DNA of 11,158 nucleotides from an uncultured Helicobacter sp. (GCF_937893305.1 NZ_CALBGN010000007.1:1-11158); one strand, 5' to 3'; shown: positions 1 through 7,855, counted from the first letter of the stretch. The notes: generated by a model not told the origin, from the sequence alone. Numbers and translations are program-made.

Positions 1-108
1 AGCTCTGGAGGTGGAACAAGTTCAGGTGGTGGCACAGGATCTGGAGGTGGAACAAGCTCTGGAGGTGGAACAAGTTCAGGTGGTGGCACAGGATCTGGAG
101 GTGGAACA
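1..108 (+). repeat. In-frame tandem repeat in flgD: two identical 54-bp units, each of three 18-bp subunits
   Basis: Bases 1-54 and 55-108 are identical. Each 54-bp unit holds three related 18-bp subunits that encode SSGGGT, SSGGGT and GSGGGT. The array ends in ACT CCA CCA at 109. It may continue to the left of the window. Because the unit length is a multiple of three, gain or loss of units would lengthen or shorten the FlgD linker without shifting the frame. The 18-bp subunits differ at synonymous sites while the 54-bp units do not, so the 54-bp duplication is the more recent event. Confidence 0.95.
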
Positions 109-972
109 ACTCCACCATTAGGAGATAAACCACTCCCTGACAAAAAACCAGAAGATAGCAATTCTTTATCCAATGAAGCTTTTATGCGTCTATTCTTAGA
201 ACAACTAAAGAACCAAGATCCAACGGCTCCAATGGAAACACAGGAGATACTAACGCAAACTGCGCAACTTACACAAGTTGAAGCGCAAGAAAAGATGAAA
301 AAAGCAATGGAAGATATGACAACAACAATGCAGTCTATGCAAGAAACCAATAAAGCAACCATTGAAGCGCAAAATAAACTTGTAGAAACACAACAAAAAA
401 TGTTAGAAACAATGGGGATTCTTGCAGGAAGTATCCAAGATAGCTCAATTTTAGGTGGTTATAACACTGTTGGTATGATAGGAAACATCGCTGAAACTGC
501 CTTTACAGCATTAAAAGTTGAGAAAAATGATCCAATCCCATTTGAGTTGTATTTTGATGAACCTATTGATCCTGAAAAAGGTTCTCCTAAAATCACAATC
601 ACTGATAAAGATAACAATATAATCCGTGAAATTGATTTAGCTGAAAAAAACTCAGATGGCTCTTATAAATATAAAGGCAAACAAGGATATATCGCTTTTG
701 AATGGGATACTAGAAATTCTAAAGGCGAATTTATGGGAAAAGGCGATTACACAGTTAGAGCTGAATATAACCTAGATAAAACCACAAACAAATACAAAGA
801 AACACAATTAGGTAGAGGTGAAGTGCAAAGCATTGTGTTTGAACAAGGTGTGCCTTATGTGAAGCTAGGAGAAAAACTAACTGTGCCAATTATCTATGTA
901 ACTTCTTACTATAAGAAAACAGGTGAAGGGGTAGATTTACCTGATTTACCAAAACCAGAAGATAAAGCATAA
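1..972 (+). CDS. flgD: Flagellar hook-capping protein FlgD, 5'-truncated by the window edge
   Basis: FlgD is the scaffold at the tip of the growing hook that is needed for hook subunit assembly outside the cell. The frame is open from base 1 to a TAA at 970-972, giving 323 visible residues. The first ATG inside the window (184) is not the start: it lies inside the conserved FlgD block NEAFMRLFLEQLKNQDP, which is followed by TAPMETQEI and a QLTQVEAQ segment, so the true start is upstream. Order of parts: glycine-rich repeats (codons 1-36), a Pro/Lys/Asp linker (about 37-55), the FlgD N-terminal block (about 58-95), a Gln/Met/Lys-rich probable coiled coil (about 90-140), and a C-terminal Ig-like/tudor-like region with IAFEWDTRNSKGEFMGKGDY and GEVQSIVFEQG. 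flgE follows after 10 bases, so the two are surely cotranscribed. The glycine-rich insert before the conserved block is unusual. Identity is strong; only the extent upstream is unknown. Confidence 0.94.
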   Translation, partial: SSGGGTSSGGGTGSGGGTSSGGGTSSGGGTGSGGGTTPPLGDKPLPDKKPEDSNSLSNEAFMRLFLEQLKNQDPTAPMETQEILTQTAQLTQVEAQEKMKKAMEDMTTTMQSMQETNKATIEAQNKLVETQQKMLETMGILAGSIQDSSILGGYNTVGMIGNIAETAFTALKVEKNDPIPFELYFDEPIDPEKGSPKITITDKDNNIIREIDLAEKNSDGSYKYKGKQGYIAFEWDTRNSKGEFMGKGDYTVRAEYNLDKTTNKYKETQLGRGEVQSIVFEQGVPYVKLGEKLTVPIIYVTSYYKKTGEGVDLPDLPKPEDKA

Positions 973-982
973 AGGGTTTATT

Positions 983-3277
983 ATGGTTGGTTCATTTTAT
1001 AATGGAATTAGCGGAATCAAAACCCATCAATTTGGTATTGATTCTACATCAAATAATATTGCCAATGTCAATACAACAGGTTATAGAGGAAATTTACCAG
1101 AGTTTAAAAGCCTTTTTGCCACAAACTTAAACTACATTAACTCAAACTCACCGATTAACAATGATTATAATTATGGTGCAACGGTTGGCTCTAATGCAAT
1201 TAATTCTAATGATGGAACTTATGTCAAAGCTGATGGAGAATTTAATGTAGCTTATAGTGGTAAGGGATGGTTTGTTGTAGGGCTTGATAAGGGCGGTGAA
1301 TTTGATGTTAAAGCACCAGATTATACAGGAGCGCAACAGAATTTTTTCACTAGAGATGGTTCTTTTAGTCTAGATGGCGAAGGCTATTTGGTCAATTCTA
1401 GTGGTTATTATATGTATGGGATTAATTTAGGTAAAATCGCACCAGATGGAACATTAACAGGAACAAATAATTTAGAAGAAGATTATGCTAAACTTGGAGG
1501 CTCAAAGCTAGAGCCTTTACAAATCCCAAAAGAATTGCATTATAAACCCACATTAACCACAGAAGTCAATTTAGCAATCAATCTAAACCGCACGCAGAAT
1601 CCAAAAGGCATTACAATTCTAAAAGATGAAAATGGCAAGTTTAGTATGGATAAGTTTCTAGCACAAGATGTTAATACTCTAATGGACGCAAGCGGTAAGC
1701 CAATTGATGCAAAAAACTTCAAAGATATTAAATTTAGCATTGAAAAAGGTGGAGTAACCACTGATTATAGCTTTTCTTATGGAACAGATTTTAAAAATGT
1801 TGGCGAACTTATGGAGCTTGTAAAAAATAAAACAGGCTTAACACTTGGCTTAAAGCTTGATAGCGAAGGAAATCCTACGGATTGCTCCTTATACTTAAGC
1901 AATAGCGGAATGCAAGATATTAAGTTAAGCGTGAGTGGAAAGCTAGCAGATAAACTAGGTTTAAAAGCAAATGGAAGCACATTAGAATCAGCTTTTAAAG
2001 GAGAACTTAGTGAATTTGTAGATAGCAAAGATTATAAAGATAAAGATTATGTGAAATTTGAAGGAATGATTTTTCAAAAAATTGGAGATGGAGTAGCCGC
2101 TGGAAATCCGATTGATAATCCTGATGGTTGGACATTAATTGATAGTAGTTCTGTTCCAGAATATGTAGAAAAACAAGCTAAAGAATACGAAAAAGATTCT
2201 TTTGTTGTAATAGATGGAAAGGTTTATCAAAAGCTAACCGACAAAGGAATTGTAGAAGAAGTAACAGATCCAAACACTGGAAAAGTTACAATTAAATCTC
2301 CCACAGAAGATACAGCAAATTGGAAAGAAGTAGGGGAAGCAGCAACAGGAAGTATTGGCGAATATAAAGAGGGAGAAACTTATTCGCAAGATTCCATAGT
2401 AAGCTACAATGGAATCTTATATCAAAAAATTAATGGTAATGGAAACACTAATCCTGCTGAAGATACTAAAGGCTGGAAAGCACTGAAACTAAATGGCATT
2501 AGTAGCACTCAACTACAAGTGCCAACTTATGAAACAAACACAGAAATTTTTAGTGATTCTGGTGAGAAATTTATCCTAAAGAGTCAATATGTGTTATTAG
2601 AACAAGGCGACCCAAACTCTAATCCTGCGACACTAGAACGCTGGGAAGTGCGCACAGAAATTTACGATAGCACTGGAAAAGCACTAATTAGCGACACTCC
2701 TGTAATGAGCGAAATCACATTTAATGCTGATGGAAGTGCAAATGCTGATCCTTTTGAAATCCCTTTTAATAATGGAAGCATTAGCGTAGATTTGACAAAA
2801 TCTGAAGATGGCAAAACTTCTAGCAATTTTGCCTACACAGATTCCACAACAAAATCTATTACGCAAGATGGAACACCATCTGGGATTATGAAAGATATAG
2901 TTATCAATAAAGATGGCATTATTTTAGTGAATTTTACAAATGGCAAAATGGAACCTATTGGCAGATTTGGAGTTGCCGCATTTGTTAATGATCAAGGACT
3001 TAGTAAAATTGGTGGAAATCTCTTTGAGATGAACGCACGCACCATCAATGGACAAACTAGCGTTGTAAGCGGACCTCCAATTTTAGCGTGGAATGAAGAT
3101 GGTCTTGCAGGGCTTAAGTTTGGACAAGTAATGGACCATATGCTAGAAACTAGCAATGTAGATACCGGAACTGCTCTAACAGATTTGATTGTTTATCAAA
3201 GAGGCTATCAAATGAGTGCAAAATCCATAACAACAGCTGATCAGCTTATGCAAGAAGCAATTCAGCTAAAACGCTAA
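983..3277 (+). CDS. flgE: Flagellar hook-family protein FlgE (FlgE2-like, flgD-linked paralogue), 764 aa
   Basis: This is an axial protein of the FlgE/F/G family, exported by the flagellar type III system. The N-terminus has SGIKTHQFGIDSTSNNIANV then NTTGYR (residues 10-35), the classic rod/hook helix. GKGWFVV (93-99) and FFTRDGSFSLDGEGYLVN (121-138) mark the FlgEFG core, and the C-terminus has LIVYQRGYQMSAKSITTADQ (735-754). Helicobacter and Campylobacter carry two FlgE-type genes; the opening sequence and the flgD linkage point to the second type (H. pylori HP0908 or C. jejuni Cj0043 class, from memory) rather than the main hook gene. The protein is longer than I recall for that class, because of a large variable middle (about 180-560) that includes three internal repeats (346-503). 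The ATG is preceded by AAAGGG at 971-976, 6 bases away, overlapping the flgD stop. It is the last gene of its operon here. Whether it forms the bulk hook or a minor part is not decided by sequence. Confidence 0.93.
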   Translation: MVGSFYNGISGIKTHQFGIDSTSNNIANVNTTGYRGNLPEFKSLFATNLNYINSNSPINNDYNYGATVGSNAINSNDGTYVKADGEFNVAYSGKGWFVVGLDKGGEFDVKAPDYTGAQQNFFTRDGSFSLDGEGYLVNSSGYYMYGINLGKIAPDGTLTGTNNLEEDYAKLGGSKLEPLQIPKELHYKPTLTTEVNLAINLNRTQNPKGITILKDENGKFSMDKFLAQDVNTLMDASGKPIDAKNFKDIKFSIEKGGVTTDYSFSYGTDFKNVGELMELVKNKTGLTLGLKLDSEGNPTDCSLYLSNSGMQDIKLSVSGKLADKLGLKANGSTLESAFKGELSEFVDSKDYKDKDYVKFEGMIFQKIGDGVAAGNPIDNPDGWTLIDSSSVPEYVEKQAKEYEKDSFVVIDGKVYQKLTDKGIVEEVTDPNTGKVTIKSPTEDTANWKEVGEAATGSIGEYKEGETYSQDSIVSYNGILYQKINGNGNTNPAEDTKGWKALKLNGISSTQLQVPTYETNTEIFSDSGEKFILKSQYVLLEQGDPNSNPATLERWEVRTEIYDSTGKALISDTPVMSEITFNADGSANADPFEIPFNNGSISVDLTKSEDGKTSSNFAYTDSTTKSITQDGTPSGIMKDIVINKDGIILVNFTNGKMEPIGRFGVAAFVNDQGLSKIGGNLFEMNARTINGQTSVVSGPPILAWNEDGLAGLKFGQVMDHMLETSNVDTGTALTDLIVYQRGYQMSAKSITTADQLMQEAIQLKR
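2018..2491 (+). repeat. Three divergent CBM5/12-like modules encoded within flgE
   Basis: FlgE residues about 346-387, 397-450 and 457-503 are three copies of one short pattern. The core strands align without gaps: YVKFEGMIFQKI (356-367), FVVIDGKVYQKL (407-418) and IVSYNGILYQKI (472-483). Each core is followed by a Pro/Asp/Glu-containing turn and a Trp (W383, W447, W498). The second copy has about 13 extra residues before its Trp. The pattern (aromatic/acidic lead, V-x-[YF]-x-G-x-x-[YF], then P...W) matches what is known of the small CBM5/12 chitin-binding-type fold, as in bacterial chitinases and some phage tail proteins. The DNA of the copies has diverged, so the duplication is old. The repeat is seen directly; the fold and any glycan binding are inferences. 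Confidence 0.7.
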
Positions 3278-4041
3278 TCTAAAAGTCCAAGCTGTCCGAT
3301 TCTATAAAGTGCAAAGTCATATTTAATAGGATCGCTTGGATCAAACTCTTTTAATCTCTCACTCACTTCAAGCACTGCTTTATAATCATAACTTTTGCGC
3401 TTTAACAACCCAAGCCTTTGAGAAATCCTAAAAGTATGTGTATCAAGTGGCAATAATAAATCTTTTTTATCCACACTACTCCACAAACCTAAATCCAAAC
3501 AATCTTTACGCACCATCCATCTTAAAAAAAGATTCCATCTTTTTAGTGGTGAAGTGTTTTTCTCTGTAATAGGCAAACCTAGTAAAAACTGCAAACCCTT
3601 AGAATTTGAATTTCTTAAACGCTTATAAATTGCGCTTTGTAAATTTTGAATCCCACCTAAAACACCATTTTGGATTCCATCTTTTTGATACCCAATATAA
3701 AAAATTTCTTCTAAAGACCCCAAGTTTTGTAATGCTTGAAAGACATCGCAAATTTCAGCATTATTTTGAAAGCGATAAGATTTATTGGTTTGTAATTTGC
3801 ACTTCTTTTTTAAATCTAATAAATCCTCTAAATTACAAGCTTGTAAGAAATTTAAAATCGCCCGAACATTTCCATAGGCAAATAATGCACAAAATAAAGC
3901 AACTTTTTCATTACAAAATCTCCTAGCTACAAGTAAAGGATCCAACAAATCCTCACTTACAGCATATTCTGTATTAAAACTTTGATATTGTGTGTCTAAA
4001 AATGTTTTTAAAAATTTTTTAGAAGGATTTTTTGGAATCAT
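3274..4041 (-). CDS. TIGR02757/DUF2400 family protein, HhH-GPD DNA glycosylase-like, 255 aa
   Basis: A soluble protein of a widespread family with no settled function. The C-terminal half carries the family signature: SPLKRWNLFLRWMVRKD (164-180), DLGLW (183-187), LPLDTHTFRISQRLGL (197-212) and DPIKYDFALYRIGQLGL (237-253). The segment LPLDTH...RISQRLGL resembles the P-V-D-T-H-V...R-x-x-RLGL motif of HhH-GPD DNA glycosylases, in which the Asp is catalytic; D200 would be its counterpart. Base-excision activity is therefore a reasonable guess but not shown. The ATG directly abuts the TAA of the pflB-like gene (no gap), which suggests translational coupling; I see no strong Shine-Dalgarno sequence. 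The TAG stop (3274-3276) overlaps the flgE stop region on the other strand. Family assignment is confident; function is not. Confidence 0.88.
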   Translation of the reverse strand: MIPKNPSKKFLKTFLDTQYQSFNTEYAVSEDLLDPLLVARRFCNEKVALFCALFAYGNVRAILNFLQACNLEDLLDLKKKCKLQTNKSYRFQNNAEICDVFQALQNLGSLEEIFYIGYQKDGIQNGVLGGIQNLQSAIYKRLRNSNSKGLQFLLGLPITEKNTSPLKRWNLFLRWMVRKDCLDLGLWSSVDKKDLLLPLDTHTFRISQRLGLLKRKSYDYKAVLEVSERLKEFDPSDPIKYDFALYRIGQLGLLD

Positions 4042-6474
4042 TTAAGGGTTTTGCAATAACTGCTTGGTGTCTATTTTAAAATCAAAATATTTTGAAATAA
4101 TTTTAGAATCCCCAAGCATCCCAAACTGCATACTTGCAGCATTAAAATTTTTCTCTTGCAAATAAATAATCGCATTAGCAATTCTTGTTTCATAATGTGT
4201 TGGTGCTTCAAGTTTTGCTAATTGCAATAATGCAGCGGCATTTTCTAAATGCCCCGCCCCAACCGCTGCAACTCCAGCTAAAAACAGCGTTTGAGTATCT
4301 TGTTCTTTAAAGTCATCAATTAAACTATTATAAAGCGTGAAAGCTTTTTCAAATTCTTGAAGATACAAATAAGTCAATGCTAGAGATTGTATCACGCCAC
4401 GCACATCTTTTTGTTCCGTAATTAAGCGCGTATCTAAATCTTGTTGAATATAGTGCAAAGTCCCAATAATATGCGCCATTTCAATATACATTTCACGCAC
4501 CACAGATGCCCCATAATAAAACGCATCTTTACTAATGCTTTTGTCTTGATAATACTGCTGAAGTTTTAAAGATAGGGATTTTGGATCATCTTTATAATTG
4601 AGTGCTAACAAAACTAACAAATTTGCAATAGGATCGTTCGGAGCGATATGTTTTAAGGCTTCTGCACTTTTAATCAATAAACTTTGATGATTGAGCTGCA
4701 CACCTTGTGCAAAATCTAACGCATAATAAATTGAAACATTACTTTTTTCTTTCTCTAGTGATTCTAAAGGATTTGGAACTCCATCGCGAACAAAATTTAG
4801 CAATGCTTGAGAAAACTCTCTATCCAAAGCACTTCCATTAAAATTTACAATTTCTTTACCAATCTCATCTTCTAAGCGTGTTGTATCTCTAAATGTTAGT
4901 TTTGCTGTAATCATTGCAAAAAGCCCGGCGTGTAAATCGCTAGGATTTAAATGAAATGCACGCAAAAAGTGGCGATACGCTAAGTCAAAATCATTCATTT
5001 GCGCATAATTCAAACCTAAATTGTAATGCAAAATAGAGTGATTAGGATAAGTTTCTACTGCCTTTTTTAAAAGAGCGTTTGCATTGCGGATATTTCCATT
5101 TAGGGTTTCTAAAATTGCATTTGCAATATTGCGATTAACACGCGAAATTGTCTGTCCGCGCACCAAAGTTTCCTTTGCTTCTTGCAGATTTTCAATATGG
5201 ATATTAATCCCACCTTCTTGGATCACATTAAACGCCTCTTGCGCATCAAAAACCTTATAGGGCGCATAATAAAAAAGAATCTTATAGGCGTTTAGCTTCT
5301 GTCCGTTAAAGCTTTCCCAAAAACGCTTTTGTGCAACATTGACATCAAAAAATTCATCACGCAAGGTAATTTTAATGGGATAAGGATTGCTTTTTAATGC
5401 ACCTTCATTGTTTGCATATTTACTAGAGATTTTAGCTGCTTGTCCATATTCTGGAAGCTTCATTTTAATTAACAATAATGCAAAATCTGCTTCTTGGTTA
5501 CCTCCAAGCGCATCAATGCTTTGCAACATTAAAGAGTTTGCGCGCGGATAATCTCCAATGCGCGCATAAAGCAAAGCAAGATTAAACCAATTTTTAGCAT
5601 CAGTTGCATTTTTACTCAAAGACTCAATGGCTTTATAATTATTATTAAAATACGCATACATTGCGGCTAATAGCTCATCGCTTTCTGCTTGGTAATAAGA
5701 AGAATTTCTGTGCAAAAGCGATGAAAATGCTTCTAAATAATTCCCCAAATAAAAATTTGTCAAAGAATACAAATAAGAATACAATGGTAAATTCCCAGAA
5801 TATGGCAAATAAGTCTGCGCTAGACGCAAATAATACTGAAATTTCAATGGTTCTTCTAAACGCAAAGAACACACTGCTGCATTTAATGCGCTAATCACTC
5901 TATCTTCATTTAAATCAATTGCTTTTTGAAAAGATTTAAGTGCTTCTGCATAAGCCTTTTCCTCCATTTGTGCCACACCTAAATTATAATTAGATAAAAC
6001 TTCAGAATAATTAGAAATTTTCCCATACAAATCTAATGCTTCTTGTTTGTTTCCATTTGTATATAAAAAATTTGCCTTTCTAATCCAAGCTTCTAAGTTT
6101 TCAGCATTTGTAATTAATTCTTTGCTTTTATTAATCACAAAATCTTTTGGCGGAGTTATTGCTACATCTACTTGCTTAGGATCTTTATGGTCTTTTGTTA
6201 AAAGAACACCAATAAGAAAAATAAAAGCAAGCAACAAAATCCCAAATAAAACAAGCAACAAAGCAGTTGTTTTCTTATGTTTAGAAAAATATTCTAATAA
6301 TCTAGCAATTTTACTTTCTGGCTTTTGTGGTTCTTCTTCTTTTTTTAAAATATCATCTAAAATATTAAAATTGTCATCAAGCTGAATGATATCGCCACCC
6401 AAAGATTCTGAATTTTTTGGCGTATCTAAATTTGAACTCTCTGAAGAGCTTTCAAAACTTTGATTTTCTGCCAT
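4042..6474 (-). CDS. pflB: PflB-like flagellar motor protein: one membrane helix plus TPR arrays, 810 aa
   Basis: The N-terminal 66 residues are acidic and Ser/Asn-rich with no signal peptide. A single membrane helix follows at about 69-93 after the basic stretch SKHKK, so the remaining ~715 residues should be periplasmic. TPR units are visible at about 127-190 (SNYNLGVAQMEEKAYAEALK at 161-180), 293-326 (WFNLALLYARIGDYPRA), 450-512 (ILHYNLGLNYAQMNDFDLAY) and 695-757. A non-TPR-looking block at about 360-440 (NPYPIKITLRDEFFDV onward) separates the arrays. Length, topology and position directly after serS match C. jejuni PflB (Cj0390, next to serS Cj0389) and H. pylori HP1479 (next to serS HP1480), by my recollection. 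PflB works with PflA in the periplasmic disk scaffold of the Campylobacterota motor and is needed for stator placement and rotation. It starts 3 bases after the serS stop (TAA TAA ATG). The name rests on architecture and synteny, so a general TPR membrane protein remains possible. Confidence 0.82.
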   Translation of the reverse strand: MAENQSFESSSESSNLDTPKNSESLGGDIIQLDDNFNILDDILKKEEEPQKPESKIARLLEYFSKHKKTTALLLVLFGILLLAFIFLIGVLLTKDHKDPKQVDVAITPPKDFVINKSKELITNAENLEAWIRKANFLYTNGNKQEALDLYGKISNYSEVLSNYNLGVAQMEEKAYAEALKSFQKAIDLNEDRVISALNAAVCSLRLEEPLKFQYYLRLAQTYLPYSGNLPLYSYLYSLTNFYLGNYLEAFSSLLHRNSSYYQAESDELLAAMYAYFNNNYKAIESLSKNATDAKNWFNLALLYARIGDYPRANSLMLQSIDALGGNQEADFALLLIKMKLPEYGQAAKISSKYANNEGALKSNPYPIKITLRDEFFDVNVAQKRFWESFNGQKLNAYKILFYYAPYKVFDAQEAFNVIQEGGINIHIENLQEAKETLVRGQTISRVNRNIANAILETLNGNIRNANALLKKAVETYPNHSILHYNLGLNYAQMNDFDLAYRHFLRAFHLNPSDLHAGLFAMITAKLTFRDTTRLEDEIGKEIVNFNGSALDREFSQALLNFVRDGVPNPLESLEKEKSNVSIYYALDFAQGVQLNHQSLLIKSAEALKHIAPNDPIANLLVLLALNYKDDPKSLSLKLQQYYQDKSISKDAFYYGASVVREMYIEMAHIIGTLHYIQQDLDTRLITEQKDVRGVIQSLALTYLYLQEFEKAFTLYNSLIDDFKEQDTQTLFLAGVAAVGAGHLENAAALLQLAKLEAPTHYETRIANAIIYLQEKNFNAASMQFGMLGDSKIISKYFDFKIDTKQLLQNP

Positions 6475-6477
6475 TTA

Positions 6478-7755
6478 TTATCTCAAATATGACTCTAAAA
6501 CAGATGGAATTCTAATACTTCCATCTGCATTTTGATAATTCTCCATAATTGCCACAAGTGTTCTGCCTACTGCTAAGCTTGAACCATTCAATGTATGCAC
6601 TAGGACATTCTTTTTATTAGAATCTTTATAGCGGATTTTAGCCCTTCTTGCTTGAAAATCTCTTGTGTTAGAAATAGAGCTAATTTCCCTATAACAATTT
6701 TGCCCCGGAAGCCACACTTCAATATCCACAGTATTACTAGCACAAAATCCTAAATCTCCACCACAAAGTTGCACTAAACGATGCGGAAGCCCTAAAGATA
6801 CAAGCAACTCTGAAGCACAAGAAATCATTCTCTCTTGCATTACATCGCTATCCTGTGGCGTTGTAAGTGCTACAAGCTCCACTTTATCAAATTGATGTTG
6901 TCTAATAATCCCGCGCGTATCTCGCCCTGCACTCCCCGCTTCTTTTCTAAAACAAGGCGTATAAGCTGTTAGCATCATAGGAAGCATATCTTCCTTTAAA
7001 ATCTCATCGCTATAAAGATTTGTAAGCGTTGCTTCTGCTGTTGGAATCAAATATAAGGCGTGTCCTTTACCGCTCTCTTCATCTTTAAAATCAGAAATTT
7101 TAAACAAATCTTCTTCAAATTTTGGCAACTGCCCTGTTCCAAAAAGCGTTTGCGCATTTGCAATTGCAGGTGTTCCAACTTCACTAAAACCGCGCGCACT
7201 ATTGAAATCAAGCATATAATTAATCAACGCTCTTTCTAACTTTGCCCCCATCCCCATAAACACACTAAAACGACTTTTTGCAAGCTTTACACCTCTCTCA
7301 AAATCAATCCAACCATTTTTCTCTGCCAGCTCCCAATGCTCTTTTGGCTTAAAATCAAATCGTGGAATCTCTAACACTTTTTTAAGCTCTACATTATCGT
7401 TTTCATCTTTACCAAAAGGCGTTTTAGAATCTGGAATATTTGGAATATTGTGTGTTAGTTCTTGAAGTTTATTTTCCCAAACTTCAAGTTCTTTAGCAGA
7501 TAAATCAATCTTAACCTTAAGCGCATCACACTCTGCTTTAAGCGCATTAATATCCCCGCCTTCTTGCTTATATTTAGCAAACAATTTTGTTTTTGCATTT
7601 TGTTCTGCTTGAAGTTCTTCTAGGGAAATTTTTTTTTGTTTATAATTTAAACTGCTTTGGCGCAAATTCTCTAATAACACTGCATCAATATTGCGTTTTG
7701 ATAATTTTTCTACAATAGAATCAAAGTCATTAACAAGAAGTTTTAAATCAATCAT
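6478..7755 (-). CDS. serS: Serine--tRNA ligase, 425 aa
   Basis: Class II aminoacyl-tRNA synthetase that charges tRNA-Ser (and tRNA-Sec where present) in the cytoplasm. The N-terminal part (about 25-105) is the long coiled-coil arm, rich in Lys, Glu, Leu and Gln, that holds the tRNA. The catalytic part shows the Ser-binding TAEATLTNLY (about 239-248), motif 2 as FRKEAGSAGRDTRGIIRQHQ (about 269-288) and motif 3 as LNGSSLAVGRTLVAIMENYQ (about 389-408). Length is normal. The frame also allows a GTG start two codons upstream (7761), but GGGG (7761-7764) would then touch the start codon; the ATG at 7755 puts it about 5 bases away and gives the usual MIDLKLL opening, so I chose that. It is first in a serS, pflB-like, TIGR02757 unit, presumably driven from the divergent intergenic region 7756-7882. 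Confidence 0.97.
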   Translation of the reverse strand: MIDLKLLVNDFDSIVEKLSKRNIDAVLLENLRQSSLNYKQKKISLEELQAEQNAKTKLFAKYKQEGGDINALKAECDALKVKIDLSAKELEVWENKLQELTHNIPNIPDSKTPFGKDENDNVELKKVLEIPRFDFKPKEHWELAEKNGWIDFERGVKLAKSRFSVFMGMGAKLERALINYMLDFNSARGFSEVGTPAIANAQTLFGTGQLPKFEEDLFKISDFKDEESGKGHALYLIPTAEATLTNLYSDEILKEDMLPMMLTAYTPCFRKEAGSAGRDTRGIIRQHQFDKVELVALTTPQDSDVMQERMISCASELLVSLGLPHRLVQLCGGDLGFCASNTVDIEVWLPGQNCYREISSISNTRDFQARRAKIRYKDSNKKNVLVHTLNGSSLAVGRTLVAIMENYQNADGSIRIPSVLESYLR

Positions 7756-7814
7756 ACACACCCCAAATTCTTAAAAAATATGAAGATTCTACAATACTGC
7801 CTTTTAAAAGACGC

Positions 7815-7829
7815 TAAAAATTTTATAAA
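7815..7829 (-). promoter_or_regulatory. Candidate promoter of the serS operon
   Basis: On the minus strand this reads TTTATAAAATTTTTA and holds a TATAAA/TAAAAT -10-like box about 65 bases upstream of the serS ATG. The identical 15-mer lies upstream of the MATE gene at 9506-9520, on the same strand and in the same kind of position, which supports a regulatory role. A second candidate, TAGAAT at 7786-7791 (minus), lies closer to the start. No -35 box is evident, as is usual in Helicobacter. Confidence 0.35.
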
Positions 7830-7855
7830 TTAGAAAAAATCAAAGAAAGATAATA

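Noticed and set aside
1..108. Short direct repeats that could suggest a CRISPR or a noncoding satellite
   Set aside because: There are no spacers, the units are contiguous, and they are in frame with flgD, coding for a Gly/Ser/Thr linker.
184..972. FlgD starting at the ATG at 184
   Set aside because: The frame is open to base 1 and the Met sits inside the conserved FlgD block (NEAFMRLFLEQL), so this is an internal Met.
2030..2050. DYKDKDY in FlgE, similar to the FLAG epitope
   Set aside because: It is not the exact tag, no vector or cloning sequence surrounds it, and it fits as the lead strand of the first repeat module.
3606..3926. 106-codon plus-strand frame opposite the TIGR02757 gene
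   Set aside because: The minus-strand gene has clear family motifs across this stretch; the opposing frame has no recognisable protein and no start signals.
6047..6385. 112-codon plus-strand frame opposite the N-terminal part of the pflB-like gene
   Set aside because: It is the complement of the membrane helix and acidic tail of the real gene, with no supporting start or family features.
7629..7637. A9 run within serS as a phase-variable tract
   Set aside because: serS is essential and poly-A runs of this length are common in AT-rich genomes; a frameshift here would be lethal.
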